38,307 nt of DNA from Candidatus Sulfopaludibacter sp. SbA3 (GTDB taxonomy: Bacteria > Pseudomonadota > Alphaproteobacteria > Caulobacterales > Hyphomonadaceae): the NCBI GenBank assembly GCA_945913285.1, contig CAMEDD010000023.1, positions 1 to 38,307 on the forward strand. The letters run 5' to 3'. A program made the translations under genes and the position numbers. The notes beneath the pieces are model-generated. The model was not told where the DNA came from. It made no database searches and saw only the letters and a program-made list of their open reading frames with translations. Of the stretch, positions 15,912 to 24,010 are shown one piece after another. Positions within the stretch are counted from its first letter, which is position 1. Every line of letters begins with the position of its first letter.

Positions 15912-16531
15912 GGCGCGACGATCTCGAAACGGCGGGAGGCCGGGTTTCGCCAGTGCAATTCGCCGTGCTTTATGGCGAACCAGGCGCCATGAAGCTCCAG
16001 CTTGCCGGCGGCAACGGCCTCAGCGACCCAGGGAAAGCTCATCAGGTTTTCGAGGGACGTCTCGATGCCCTCCAGTTCGAGAGCAAATTGCGGGTTGAGC
16101 GAGCCGCTGTCCATGACACGGGCGCGGGCAGCGTCGAGGAGTTTGACCCAGGGGGCGACGAATTCGCCGATCAGCGCGCTTTTGGACTCAGTCAGCGAGG
16201 CGGTGACGCCGCCGCAACCGCCGTGACCCATGACGACGATGTGGCGGACCTTCAGTACATTCACCGCAAATTCGAGCCCCGCGGAGACGCCGTGCAGACC
16301 GCCGTCCGGCTTGTAGGGGGGTACGAGGTTGGCGACATTGCGCACGACAAACATCTGGCCGGGCGCAGCGTTGAAGATGTCTGACGGCTCGGCGCGGCTG
16401 TCGGCGCAGGCGATCAGCATAACATCCGGGTCCTGCCCCTCGCCCAGCTCCCTGTAGAGCTGGGCCTGCTCAGCGTAAACGCCAGCCCGGAACCGCCTGT
16501 AGCCGGCGATCAGATCATCCACCGTCTTCAT
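15908..16531 (-). CDS. can: beta-class carbonic anhydrase
   Basis: Interconverts CO2 and bicarbonate using a zinc ion, supplying bicarbonate for carboxylases and pH balance. The 207-residue protein has the zinc ligands Cys42 (CADSRAEP, with the Asp44/Arg46 dyad), His103 and Cys106 (MGHGGCGG). It also has the [12 protein letters not shown] segment and the usual [22 protein letters not shown]-terminal portion. The start at 16531 opens [15 protein letters not shown], the regular family N-terminus. It is convergent with ppa and diverges from the TetR regulator gene over about 150 bp. Confidence 0.96.
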   Translation of the reverse strand: MKTVDDLIAGYRRFRAGVYAEQAQLYRELGEGQDPDVMLIACADSRAEPSDIFNAAPGQMFVVRNVANLVPPYKPDGGLHGVSAGLEFAVNVLKVRHIVVMGHGGCGGVTASLTESKSALIGEFVAPWVKLLDAARARVMDSGSLNPQFALELEGIETSLENLMSFPWVAEAVAAGKLELHGAWFAIKHGELHWRNPASRRFEIVAP

Positions 16532-16680
16532 CCTGGCTCCTGCAGCAATTCCTGTGGCGGGATACGCAATTCTGACTGCGCTGCAAGCAATTTCGAAACC
16601 AATGCCAGTTAGAACGGAACGGTCAGTATCGCGACAGCGCCGATTCCGGTTATAGCTGAGACGCGGGAAGGAGTTTGATC

Positions 16681-17304
16681 ATGGACACGACCAGCGACCC
16701 GCAAAGTTTCCCGTCCCTGCCGGTGCCGGCCAAGTCGCGCAAGGGTCCAACACGCAGCGAGGTGTCGAAGTCTGCGATCCTTGAGGCGGCGCGCGAGGAA
16801 ATGGCCGAGAATGGCTGGCGCGGCTTCAGCGTGGATTCGGTCGCCAAGCGCGCTAGCGCCTCGAAAGAGACGATCTATCGCTGGTGGCCCTCGATCGGCG
16901 CAATGTGCGTGGATGCGGCCCTTGCGCTGATACCGGATGCACCCGAGGGCGGGCGCGACCCGCAGGAGCGCATCACGGCGCTGATCATTCCGCTGGAAGC
17001 CGCCGCCCGGACCGGCCAGGGCCACGCCGTACTGCGCGTTGCGCTCCTGGCCGCAGCTGATGACAAGGAAGCCGGCGAGGCCTGGCGCGCCTGGGTCGGC
17101 AAGGATATCCGGCAACCGTTGCGCATGATCCTTGCGGAACTTGCCGCCAAGCGCGTGATCCGCCGTGATTTCGAACTGGATGATGTGATCGAGCAGCTGC
17201 TGGGGCCGATCTTCCACAGGCTGACGATCATGCGCGCGCCGGTGAAGGAAGGATTCTGCGCTGACCAGTCGGCCGCGTTCCTGCGGACGTATGGGGCGTT
17301 TTAG
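16681..17304 (+). CDS. TetR/AcrR family transcriptional regulator
   Basis: 207 residues. The N-terminal helix-turn-helix domain is at about 20-70 (SAILEAAREEMAENGW, then SVDSVAKRASASKETIYRWW). The C-terminal ligand-binding helical domain, with IRQPLRMILAEL and DDVIEQLLGPIFHRL, resembles the TetR_C_6/C_33 type. The ATG at 16681 is chosen because a GGAG site (gggaaggagtttgatc) stands before it; a TTG two codons earlier is less likely. It diverges from the carbonic anhydrase gene. Tandem AACGG copies at about 16612-16621 in the shared upstream region could be part of an operator, but they are not a clear palindrome. Its target and ligand are unknown; autoregulation is usual. Confidence 0.9.
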   Translation: MDTTSDPQSFPSLPVPAKSRKGPTRSEVSKSAILEAAREEMAENGWRGFSVDSVAKRASASKETIYRWWPSIGAMCVDAALALIPDAPEGGRDPQERITALIIPLEAAARTGQGHAVLRVALLAAADDKEAGEAWRAWVGKDIRQPLRMILAELAAKRVIRRDFELDDVIEQLLGPIFHRLTIMRAPVKEGFCADQSAAFLRTYGAF

Positions 17305-17334
17305 CCTTACTCCGCTTGCCCTCAAGATCGGTGT

Positions 17335-17413
17335 CAGCCCGGCGAAAGCCGGGGTCCGGATATAGCCGTCGCAATGGGGAGAAAGTCTGGGTCCCGGCGC
17401 TCGCCCGGATGGC
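17335..17413. repeat. intergenic palindromic repeat of alphaproteobacterial type
   Basis: Between the convergent TetR and rcdA genes. CCCGGC-GAAA-GCCGGG (17338-17353) forms a hairpin with a GNRA tetraloop followed by GTCC, and a mirrored GGGTCCCGGCGCTCGCCCGG occurs at about 17389-17408. Such dyads are common dispersed intergenic repeats in GC-rich alphaproteobacteria. With no T-tract it is not a classical terminator but could stabilise 3' ends. Confidence 0.5.
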
Positions 17414-17448
17414 AGACAGGTAGAGCGTGAACGAGGCTTCGCGCGCGC

Positions 17449-17994
17449 CTACGTCTTCCGGCGCCAGACTTTCAGCGGATCGAAGAGGCCGGTTTCGGCG
17501 GCCTTCTGGAGCTGGGCCATCTGGTCGGAGACGGGGTTCGGCTGCGGCTTGGCGGAAGTGGCGCGGTAGAGCGCTTCGTCGAGACGGCAGATCTGTTCGT
17601 AAAGCGCCTCGGCGCGCCCGACGAGTTCGAGGAAGCGCGGCGGCAGGCCGCGGTCCTTCTGGGCGGCCGGATCCGGCGGCGGCTCGTCCCGGCGGATGCG
17701 GTACTTGCGGGAATAGGCCTCCTCGCCGCGCATCTCGCCGTCGCGCACGGCCTTCTGCATCACGAGCCAGGACGCCGCCTGCATCAGGCGCGTCGTCAGT
17801 TCCATGCTCGAGGCCGAATAGGTGAGGCTGGCATCTCGCGGCAGCGTCTTGGCCTGGTCGCGGCCGGGGCCGTCCAGATAGGCGGCGGTCTCCTCGACCA
17901 GCGCCATGCCGCGCGTAAACATCGTGTCGAACAGCTTGCCGCCGGTGAAGGATTCTAGCGAACCCGAAGGGTCAACCGGTTCACGCTCTGCCAT
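17449..17994 (-). CDS. rcdA: RcdA (DUF1465), adaptor for CtrA degradation
   Basis: In Caulobacter, RcdA is the adaptor that works with CpdR and PopA to deliver the cell-cycle regulator CtrA to ClpXP at the stalked pole. The 181-residue protein is nearly all helical, as expected for the three-helix-bundle family. It has characteristic sequence FTGGKLFDTMFTRGMALVEE, SMELTTRLMQAASWLVMQKAV and RFLELVGRAEALYEQICRLDE. The charged loop with RRDEPPPDPAAQ is usual. It stands upstream of a DUF1192 gene and beside a quinone-oxidoreductase gene, the standard alphaproteobacterial context. The CtrA-like site in the nearby origin gives it a plausible target system. Confidence 0.88.
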   Translation of the reverse strand: MAEREPVDPSGSLESFTGGKLFDTMFTRGMALVEETAAYLDGPGRDQAKTLPRDASLTYSASSMELTTRLMQAASWLVMQKAVRDGEMRGEEAYSRKYRIRRDEPPPDPAAQKDRGLPPRFLELVGRAEALYEQICRLDEALYRATSAKPQPNPVSDQMAQLQKAAETGLFDPLKVWRRKT

Positions 17995-18055
17995 GGGTCC
18001 ACTCTGCTTTCTGCGTCCGAACAGCGAATCTTAACGACCAGCCCTTTCGCGAGAC

Positions 18056-18241
18056 TTAACTGCCACCCCCAAACAATGAATCTGCCGCCCGCTTCTGGGC
18101 GATCTTGCGCTCGATTTCCGTTTCGCAGGCGGCGATCTCGGATCTCAGCCAGGTGATGTGGTGTTCAAGCTCGGCGACCGACATCTGGTCCAGCGCCTGG
18201 GGGCGCTTGATGCGGATCGGTTCTTCATCCCGGACCGCCAT
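18056..18241 (-). CDS. DUF1192 family small protein
   Basis: A 61-residue protein matching DUF1192, a small coiled-coil family conserved in alphaproteobacteria with no known function. The core is DEEPIRIKRPQ, then LDQMSVAELEHHITWL and a heptad-like region to EIERKIAQKRAADSLFG. The ATG at 18241 is chosen because it begins the conserved MAVRDEEP and follows AGGAG at 6 bp; a longer in-frame reading from 18316 adds only non-conserved residues. It lies 61 bp upstream of rcdA on the same strand, and probably shares its transcript. Confidence 0.85.
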   Translation of the reverse strand: MAVRDEEPIRIKRPQALDQMSVAELEHHITWLRSEIAACETEIERKIAQKRAADSLFGGGS

Positions 18242-18336
18242 GCGCGTCTCCTCTTCCGGAGCTTTCAGAAAAGCAGAAAGGCGGGCTAGAAGCGACTCCG
18301 AATCCCGTGTGCCCAACCCCTGACGGAGGCGAACCC

Positions 18337-19311
18337 ATGACCGCCACGATGACAGCCGCCTTTGCCCCTGCCGGCGAGCCGCTGGTGCTGACCGAAATGC
18401 CGCGCACTGAGCCGGGACCCGGCGAAGTGCAGATCGAAGTGGCGGCGGCAGGTCTCAACCGCGCCGACCTCGCGCAGAAGGCGGGCGCCTATCCGCCGCC
18501 GCCGGGGGCCTCCCCGATCCTCGGCCTTGAAGTGTCGGGCGTCGTTTCGGCGGTGGGGGCCGGCGCCTCCCGGTTCAAAGTGGGCGACCAGGTGGCGGCG
18601 CTGCTGGCGGGCGGGGGCTATGCGAGCCATGTGTGCGCAGATGAAGGCTCCGTGCTGGCGGTGCCGGACGGCTTCGACCTGACGCTGGCCTGCTGTTTTC
18701 CGGAAGCCCTGTTCACAGTGTGGGCGAACGTGTTCGACCGCGCGGGGTTGAAGCCGGGCGAGACTTTCCTCTGCCACGGCGCGACGAGCGGCATCGGCGT
18801 GATGGCGCTGCAGATGGCAAAGGTGTGGGGCGCGCCGAAGATTTTCGGGACGGCGGGATCGGACGAGAAGTGCGCGCTCGCCCGCGAACTGGGCGCGGCG
18901 CGCGCCATCAATTACCGCACTGAAGCCTTCGACGAAGTGGTGAAATCCGAGGGCGGGGCGGATGTGACGCTCGATATGGTGGGCGGCGACTACATCCAGA
19001 AGAACATCACGGCGGCGAAACTCGACGGGCGGATCATCAACATCGCCTACCAGAATGGCTTCGCGGCGAACGTGAACTTCGGACCCGTGCTGATGAAGCG
19101 CCTGTCGCTCATGGCAACCACGCTGCGCGCACGGCCCATACCCGAGAAGCGGCGCATCCGGGACGCGGTGGAGCGCGATTTCTGGCCGCATGTGATCTCG
19201 GGGCGCATTCGTCCGGTACTGGACGGAACGTTTGCGCTGGGCGAAGCGGAGGCGGCTCTTGCCCGGATGGCGCAAGGCGGGCATTCAGGGAAAATCCTGC
19301 TGCGGCCCTGA
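18337..19311 (+). CDS. zinc-free NAD(P)H-quinone oxidoreductase (MDR family, PIG3-like)
   Basis: A 324-residue medium-chain dehydrogenase/reductase of the quinone-oxidoreductase branch, reducing quinones or reactive enones with NADPH. The N-terminal GroES-like domain has GLNRADLAQKAGAYPPPPG and GLEVSGVV. The Rossmann domain has the nucleotide motif HGATSGIGVMALQMAK and ends with GHSGKILL, as in PIG3-type enzymes. No zinc-ligand cysteine set is seen. The ATG at 18337 follows GGAGG with a 7-bp spacer; another in-frame ATG at 18349 is possible. It diverges from the DUF1192 gene, a neighbourhood repeated in many alphaproteobacteria. Confidence 0.92.
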   Translation: MTATMTAAFAPAGEPLVLTEMPRTEPGPGEVQIEVAAAGLNRADLAQKAGAYPPPPGASPILGLEVSGVVSAVGAGASRFKVGDQVAALLAGGGYASHVCADEGSVLAVPDGFDLTLACCFPEALFTVWANVFDRAGLKPGETFLCHGATSGIGVMALQMAKVWGAPKIFGTAGSDEKCALARELGAARAINYRTEAFDEVVKSEGGADVTLDMVGGDYIQKNITAAKLDGRIINIAYQNGFAANVNFGPVLMKRLSLMATTLRARPIPEKRRIRDAVERDFWPHVISGRIRPVLDGTFALGEAEAALARMAQGGHSGKILLRP

Positions 19312-19359
19312 CCGGGCGAAGGTCTGGATAGAGCTGGCGATCGGGGGACACAGCGAATT

Positions 19360-20097
19360 ATGCGAACGGGAACACTGATGGGCGCGCTGCTGGCGCTGGG
19401 CTTGATCGCCGCCTGCACGCCAGCGGCGCCGGCGAGCGGGGCGGTCGTTGCCGAGACGGCGACCCCGGAGCCTGAGGCTGAAGCGCCGGAAGACTTGATC
19501 GAGGAAGAGGAATCCGAAGCGGACCTCGGAAGGCCCTAGACCGAGCAAGGGATGTACTGCTGCCACTACGAGGTGATGACCTATCCGCCGCCGCTCGGCA
19601 TCAACGGCGAGACGACAACTTTCGAGCCCGCTTCAAACACGGCGCGCGGGCTCACCGGCAACGTCAGCTTTTCCTTGCTGCCCATGCCCGAAGGTTGGGA
19701 CTCGCCGACCCACCCTATCCGCATGCAAGGCGAAAACGGGCTGACCTATGACCTGCGTGTCGTCGTTGATGGCGGTGTCAATGCGATCGGCACGCTCGAC
19801 TGGTCCGAAATTATGATGAGACCCATCGGCATGGAGGATTACCTGAACGAGGTGACCGAAGACCCGGGCACCGTGGTGTTCGTCTTTGAGGTGATCAAGT
19901 CCAGCGAGGGTGAAGACATCCCAGGCGATTCTCCGTGCATGACGGACCGATACGTCGCCCTCACGGCTCAATACGGGGGCCCGGACAAGGACTACCTCAG
20001 TGTGGCCATGTTCGGCGACGACTCTTGGCCGGCAACCGAGAACAGGTTTTGTGGCGGTTACAGTTATGCTCCAGGCGTGATTTCCCCCAGAGAATAG
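19360..20097 (+). pseudogene. lipoprotein gene interrupted by one in-frame TAG
   Basis: From the ATG at 19360 a 59-residue frame encodes a lipoprotein signal (LALGLIAAC, lipidated Cys19) and an acidic Ala/Glu-rich linker ending DLGRP at TAG 19537-19539. The same frame reopens at once (TEQGMYCCHYEVMTYPPPLG) and runs to the stop at 20097, giving a 181-residue domain from an ATG at 19552. That domain has paired cysteines and no signal of its own. The simplest reading is one lipoprotein of about 245 residues broken by a nonsense mutation. Alternatives are two separate genes, readthrough or a sequence error. The domain, with YDLRVVVDGGVNAIGTLDWSEIM, is not one that I recognise. Confidence 0.6.
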
Positions 20098-20166
20098 CGG
20101 GCCTTTCCAGACGGCGGCTTCTGGCGTATAGCGCCCCCCAAGGTTCCCAGTTGCCCTGGACCCCAT

Positions 20167-20193
20167 CCGCCCGGCACCCCCAGTGCCGGGCGG
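20167..20193 (+). promoter_or_regulatory. strong hairpin in the trcR leader
   Basis: A perfect 11-bp stem CCGCCCGGCAC / GTGCCGGGCGG with a 5-nt loop, 37 bp before the trcR ATG. No T-tract follows, so it is not a standard terminator of the upstream lipoprotein gene. It may be a Rho-dependent end, a stabilising leader or a binding dyad. Confidence 0.5.
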
Positions 20194-20230
20194 CTGCATT
20201 TCAGGCGCTACCCATTTTGAGGAGATTTCC

Positions 20231-20902
20231 ATGTCCGACGTTCTGATGCCCCGCGCCACCGCGGTCTGGCTGCTCGACAACACGACGCTGACCTTCGCCC
20301 AGATCGCGAAATTCTGCGGGCTTCACCATCTCGAGGTAAAGGGCATCGCGGACGGCGACGTCGCCGAGAACATGCGCGGCGTGGACCCGATTGCCGGCGG
20401 CATCCTTTCGCGCGAGGAAATCGCCCGCGGCGAGGAAGACGGCGCGTATGAACTGAAAGTCGAACAATCGCGCATCGACCATATCCCGCAACCGAAGCGC
20501 AAGGGCAGCCGCTATACGCCGGTGATCCGGCGCGCCGACAAGCCGGACGCTGTGGCCTGGTTCATCCGTAACCATCCGGAAGTCACCGACGCGCAGGTGA
20601 TCAAGCTGATCGGCACGACCAAGGCGACGATCAACAACGTGCGCGACAAGTCCCACTGGAACGCGACCAACATCAAGCCGGTGGACCCGGTGACACTGGG
20701 CCTGTGCAGCCAGATCGAGCTCGACGAGGTGATCGCCAAGGCCGCCGACAAGCGCCGCAAGATGGACGCCGAAAAAGCAGCGCGGTCCGAAGGACCGGGG
20801 CTTGCGCCCGCGCAGGACACGCCGGCGCCCTTCGTTCCGGAGCCGGCTGAGACGTACAAGAAGAACATCTCCGCCGACGACGTGTTCCGCGACTTTGAGT
20901 GA
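20231..20902 (+). CDS. trcR: cell-cycle transcriptional regulator TrcR (DUF1013)
   Basis: A 223-residue cytoplasmic DNA-binding protein of the alphaproteobacterial DUF1013/TrcR family. It has two helix-turn-helix-like segments: TAVWLLDNTTLTFAQIAKFC near the N-terminus, and the region with AVAWFIRNHPEVTDAQVIKLIG followed by TTKATINNVRDKSHWN. The family signature GVDPIAGGILSREEI and the linker ending in a variable Pro/Ala tail (ADDVFRDFE) are present. The ATG at 20231 is chosen for the GAGGAG site just upstream and the conserved MSDVLMPRATAVWLLD start. A strong hairpin lies in the leader. The target genes are unknown; the family is linked to cell-cycle transcription in Caulobacter. Confidence 0.88.
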   Translation: MSDVLMPRATAVWLLDNTTLTFAQIAKFCGLHHLEVKGIADGDVAENMRGVDPIAGGILSREEIARGEEDGAYELKVEQSRIDHIPQPKRKGSRYTPVIRRADKPDAVAWFIRNHPEVTDAQVIKLIGTTKATINNVRDKSHWNATNIKPVDPVTLGLCSQIELDEVIAKAADKRRKMDAEKAARSEGPGLAPAQDTPAPFVPEPAETYKKNISADDVFRDFE

Positions 20903-20918
20903 TCTTGCAGGCGGGTGG

Positions 20919-21437
20919 TCAGTCCGCCCGCCTGAGGAACACATAGAAGGCGCCCGCCCCGCCATGCCGGGGATGGGATTCGGCGTAACCTGACACGAGG
21001 CGCCGGGCGCCGGGCGATTCCAGCCAGAGCAGGAAGTTTCGGCGCAGGACGCCCTGCCCTTCCTTGCCCTTGCCGGTGATGACGAGAACGCAGCGCACAC
21101 CGTCCGCCTGCTGATTTTCCAGGAACGCAGGAAGCGCGCGGGCCGCGCTGGCCTGGGTATGGCCATGTAGGTCGAAACTGGCGGCGATCGTCAGCTTGCC
21201 GCGCCGGACTTTCTTCTCGCCGCTCCGCTCGGCAGGCAAGCCGGGTGTTTTGGGCGCTGGCGGCAGTTTGGGGCGGGCAGCCGGGGTCGGCGCGGGCGGG
21301 TCAAGATCCTGCCCGCCTTCGCCGAGCGCTTCGGAAAAAGCATCGAGATCGGCGGTACGCGGACCAATCGGCCTCACCGTCGCCGCGACCCGCGCCCAAG
21401 CGAGGGCTTCTTCCGGCGACAGGCTGCGGCGTTTCAT
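20919..21437 (-). CDS. Smr-domain protein (small MutS-related endonuclease-like)
   Basis: A 172-residue protein with a variable N-terminus (Pro/Ala-rich to about residue 75) and a C-terminal Smr domain of about 85 residues. DLHGHTQASA gives the conserved DLHG, VLVITGKGKEGQGVLRRNFL the TGKG, and GAGAFYVFLRR the end strand with its GxGxxYVxL pattern. Smr domains cleave or bind nucleic acid; the role of this alphaproteobacterial stand-alone form is not settled. The start ATG overlaps the mltA stop by one base (TGATG), so translation is probably coupled. It is the last gene of the timA-mltA-smr cluster. Confidence 0.9.
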   Translation of the reverse strand: MKRRSLSPEEALAWARVAATVRPIGPRTADLDAFSEALGEGGQDLDPPAPTPAARPKLPPAPKTPGLPAERSGEKKVRRGKLTIAASFDLHGHTQASAARALPAFLENQQADGVRCVLVITGKGKEGQGVLRRNFLLWLESPGARRLVSGYAESHPRHGGAGAFYVFLRRAD

Positions 21438-22663
21438 CAGCCGGGCTGGTCCGTGACGGGCAATGCGGCCACGAGACCGGCCGCAAACATCCGCGCCGCG
21501 ACCGCACGCGGCAACAGAACCCAGAGCCGGCCCGGCGCGTTCATCGTTCCAGCGCGGTTGCCGGCCTCGAAACCGGTGCCGAAATAGATGTCACCCCGCA
21601 CCGGACCCTTGATGGCGCCGCCGGTATCCTGCGCGACCAGAAGGCCTGACCAATCGCCGCCAAGGCTCGGCGCGTTGGTCTGCACGAACATCGGCACGCC
21701 GAGGGCATGGAAAGCCGGGTCCACCGCCATAGACCCCATCGCGGTGAGCGGTGTGTTGTGCGCGCCGACCGGGCCTAGCGCGGGATCGCCTTCCGGGAGG
21801 GACTGGAAGAAGACGAAGCGCGGATTGGTATTCATCGCTTCGCGCACTTCGGCGGCGCTGGCCTGGTCCATCCAGGCGCGGATGCCTTGCATGGAGGCAG
21901 CGCCGCGCGTGATGCGGCCGGTTTCGATCAGCCAGTTGACGACCGACTTGAAGGGCTGGCCGTTATGCGCGGCGTAGCCCGCGCGAAGGGTCTTGCCATC
22001 CGGGAAGGTGAGGCGGCCGGAGCCCTGCACCTGCAGGAAGAAGACATCCGATGGGTGAGCATAGGCAATCGCCGGCCCGCCGCGCGCGGTGATGTCGGCG
22101 CGGGGGGGATAGGGACGGGTTGAACCATCTGCGAGACGCTGCAGCGGCGCGTCGCCGTTTGCGACGAAATCCGGCGGCAGCGCAAAGACCGGCTCAGTGA
22201 AGGGCGCCTCGGGCGACCGGCGCGCTTCGTACATCGGCTCGAAATAGCCGGTGAACTTCTGTTTGCCGTCCTTGTCGATGATCTCAATGGGCACGAACTC
22301 GGTTTCGAAGATCGCCCGGGCGGCGGCTTCGTCTGGTGCGGCGATCAGGGCCGCGCAGCCCGGTTCCCAGTCTCCCGCCGATCCGGCCCACGGCACGCTG
22401 AGCGACAGGGGCGCGTCCCAGGCGCGGCGGGTAAAGCGGTCGCAGGTTCGCCGGAAGGCTTCGACGGGCGCGATCAGAGCCGCTGTGCTCCAGCCCGGCA
22501 GCTCAGAATAAGTGGCGGGGCGCGGGCCGGGCGCGGGGGTGGCCGGCGATGATGGCAGGGCCGGCTCCGCGGGCAGCGGGGCGGTTGGCCCTGCTGGCGG
22601 CGGCGCCGACTGGCAACCAGCGAGCATGACGAGAGTGAGAAGAACGTATCGTGCGGGGTACAT
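21437..22663 (-). CDS. mltA: membrane-bound lytic murein transglycosylase A
   Basis: Lipoprotein lytic transglycosylase that cuts the glycan strands of peptidoglycan, forming 1,6-anhydro ends. The 408-residue protein begins MYPARYVLLTLVMLAGC (lipidated Cys17) with a Pro/Ala linker. The MltA domain has KFTGYFEPMYEA, FFLQVQGSGRL and AAHNGQPF, and is followed by the 3D domain with QDTGGAIKGPVRGDIYFG, which holds the catalytic Asp. An in-frame GTG 36 bp upstream would add 12 residues; the shorter start is preferred because it gives a proper lipoprotein signal. It is flanked by timA upstream and smr downstream on the same strand, a conserved alphaproteobacterial trio. Confidence 0.95.
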   Translation of the reverse strand: MYPARYVLLTLVMLAGCQSAPPPAGPTAPLPAEPALPSSPATPAPGPRPATYSELPGWSTAALIAPVEAFRRTCDRFTRRAWDAPLSLSVPWAGSAGDWEPGCAALIAAPDEAAARAIFETEFVPIEIIDKDGKQKFTGYFEPMYEARRSPEAPFTEPVFALPPDFVANGDAPLQRLADGSTRPYPPRADITARGGPAIAYAHPSDVFFLQVQGSGRLTFPDGKTLRAGYAAHNGQPFKSVVNWLIETGRITRGAASMQGIRAWMDQASAAEVREAMNTNPRFVFFQSLPEGDPALGPVGAHNTPLTAMGSMAVDPAFHALGVPMFVQTNAPSLGGDWSGLLVAQDTGGAIKGPVRGDIYFGTGFEAGNRAGTMNAPGRLWVLLPRAVAARMFAAGLVAALPVTDQPG

Positions 22664-22741
22664 CACGGGTTTATGCCGCGAAAGCCATTCGCCTGTCACG
22701 CTTACAATATGCTCATGCCGCGCCTGACAGGCGAAAGCCCG

Positions 22742-23356
22742 TCAGCCTGCGACTTCAACGTCGTCGAGCAGCCAGTTCGGGTCATCCGCCGTGACGACGC
22801 GTTTGAAGGTCCAGATTTCCCGGGCCGTGCGCGTGGTCTCGCCGTCGCCAAGCTCGGCATCGTAGCGCACGCTAATCCGGGCGAGACTGCCTTCGAGTTC
22901 GGCACGGTCGATTTCCGCGCGCTTGATGCGGAGGAGTTCGAACGCACGCTCGCCCGAGGCGTCGCGTTCGGTGATGGCCGCGTCCCAGGCCTGATAGACA
23001 TCATCATCGAGCAGCGGACGCAGTGCGGCGCGGTCGCCGCGGGCATAGGCGCCGACGATCATTGTGTAGGCGGCCTTGGCGCCGCGCATGAAGTCTTCGG
23101 CAGTGAAGGATTGGTCGACATTATAGATATCTTCGAGACCGCCCGCCGCCGGGCCTGTGAACGAGGGGCGCTCTGGTTCGGCCCGCCGGGCCTGCGGGAC
23201 GGACGGTTCGGGCGCGCTCTTGCGCTGCTCCGGCGCCGGAGACGGACGCTGCATCGGACGCTCATCGCCGCCCTTGCCGAGCGCCACATAAAGCCGCCAG
23301 AGCACGAACAGTGCCACGCCAGCCAGGATGAGGACTTCGATTACGGGGTTCGACAT
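22742..23356 (-). CDS. timA: Tim44-like (TimA) domain protein
   Basis: A 204-residue protein with an N-terminal transmembrane segment (SNPVIEVLILAGVALFVLW, residues 2-20), a Pro/Arg-rich linker and a C-terminal Tim44-like domain (about 75-204). That domain has AEDFMRGAKAAYTMIVGAYARG, LRPLLDDDVYQAW and EIWTFKRVVTADDPNWLLDDVEV. Bacterial TimA proteins share the fold of mitochondrial import component Tim44, but their function is uncertain. The ATG at 23356 is chosen because the membrane segment starts right after it; an upstream in-frame start adds a non-conserved stretch. It diverges from secB across 156 bp and leads the timA-mltA-smr cluster. Confidence 0.92.
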   Translation of the reverse strand: MSNPVIEVLILAGVALFVLWRLYVALGKGGDERPMQRPSPAPEQRKSAPEPSVPQARRAEPERPSFTGPAAGGLEDIYNVDQSFTAEDFMRGAKAAYTMIVGAYARGDRAALRPLLDDDVYQAWDAAITERDASGERAFELLRIKRAEIDRAELEGSLARISVRYDAELGDGETTRTAREIWTFKRVVTADDPNWLLDDVEVAG

Positions 23357-23512
23357 TTTGAGCGCGGGGTCCTTAATCAATCCAAAGGTGTTGGACGTAG
23401 ATAGTGCAGGCAAGACGTCCCTGCCAGCCTTTGCGTTGCGCGGCCAAGGGGCGCATGATAGCGGCGCCGGGAGGGACCCGCCCGACCGGACCTTGAAAGC
23501 AGAGGACTGATT

Positions 23513-24010
23513 ATGACAGATACCAGCGCGCCCGCAAACCCCGGCCCTGACGGCGGGGCGCCTTCCCCGGCTTCTTTGAGGGTGCTCGGGCAGTATGTGA
23601 AAGATCTTTCATTCGAGAATCCGGGCTACGCCCCGGCCCAGACCCAGCCGAACATCGATCTGGGCATTGATGTGGGCGCCGCCCCGCACGTTGACGGCAA
23701 CGGGATGTTCGAGGTGTCGTTGAAGCTGTCAGCGCGGGCGGTTTCGGGCGAGACGACCTTGTTCATCACAGAACTGGACTATGCTGGCCTGTTCCAACTG
23801 CAGAACGTGACCGAAAAACAGATCGAGCCGATGCTGCTGATCGAATGCCCCCGGCTGCTGTTTCCGTTCGCGCGGCGCATCATTGCCGAGATTACCCGCG
23901 AAGGCGGCTTCCCGCCCCTGCTGATCGATCCGGTCGATTTCGTGCAGCTCTACCAGGCGCAGTATCGCAAGGCGGCCGAACGGGCCGCCGGCGCCGAAGC
24001 GGGCAGCTAA
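23513..24010 (+). CDS. secB: protein-export chaperone SecB
   Basis: Cytoplasmic tetrameric chaperone that holds pre-proteins unfolded and hands them to SecA. The 165-residue length is normal. The conserved core YVKDLSFENPGYAP begins at residue 28, and then come PNIDLGIDVGA, ELDYAGLFQLQN and the C-terminal LIECPRLLFPFARRIIAEITREGGFPPLLIDP segment, cut here into its known helices. The ATG at 23513 follows GAGGA at about 8 bp. Its stop overlaps the stop of convergent dnaQ by 4 bp. The neighbourhood with timA and dnaQ is that of the Caulobacter origin region. Confidence 0.97.
   Translation: MTDTSAPANPGPDGGAPSPASLRVLGQYVKDLSFENPGYAPAQTQPNIDLGIDVGAAPHVDGNGMFEVSLKLSARAVSGETTLFITELDYAGLFQLQNVTEKQIEPMLLIECPRLLFPFARRIIAEITREGGFPPLLIDPVDFVQLYQAQYRKAAERAAGAEAGS

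Noticed and set aside
16605-16635. AACGGAACGGTC as a TetR operator
   Set aside because: Direct, not inverted, repeats; no symmetric site can be drawn, so only mentioned under the regulator.
18031-18060. Two TTAAC copies upstream of rcdA as a CtrA site
   Set aside because: Their starts are 25 bp apart instead of the 11 required by TTAA-N7-TTAA, and one overlaps the DUF1192 stop codon.
18286-19284. 332-codon minus-strand frame opposite the quinone oxidoreductase
   Set aside because: Arg/His-rich shadow without a family; the plus-strand gene has full MDR motifs and a good ribosome-binding site.
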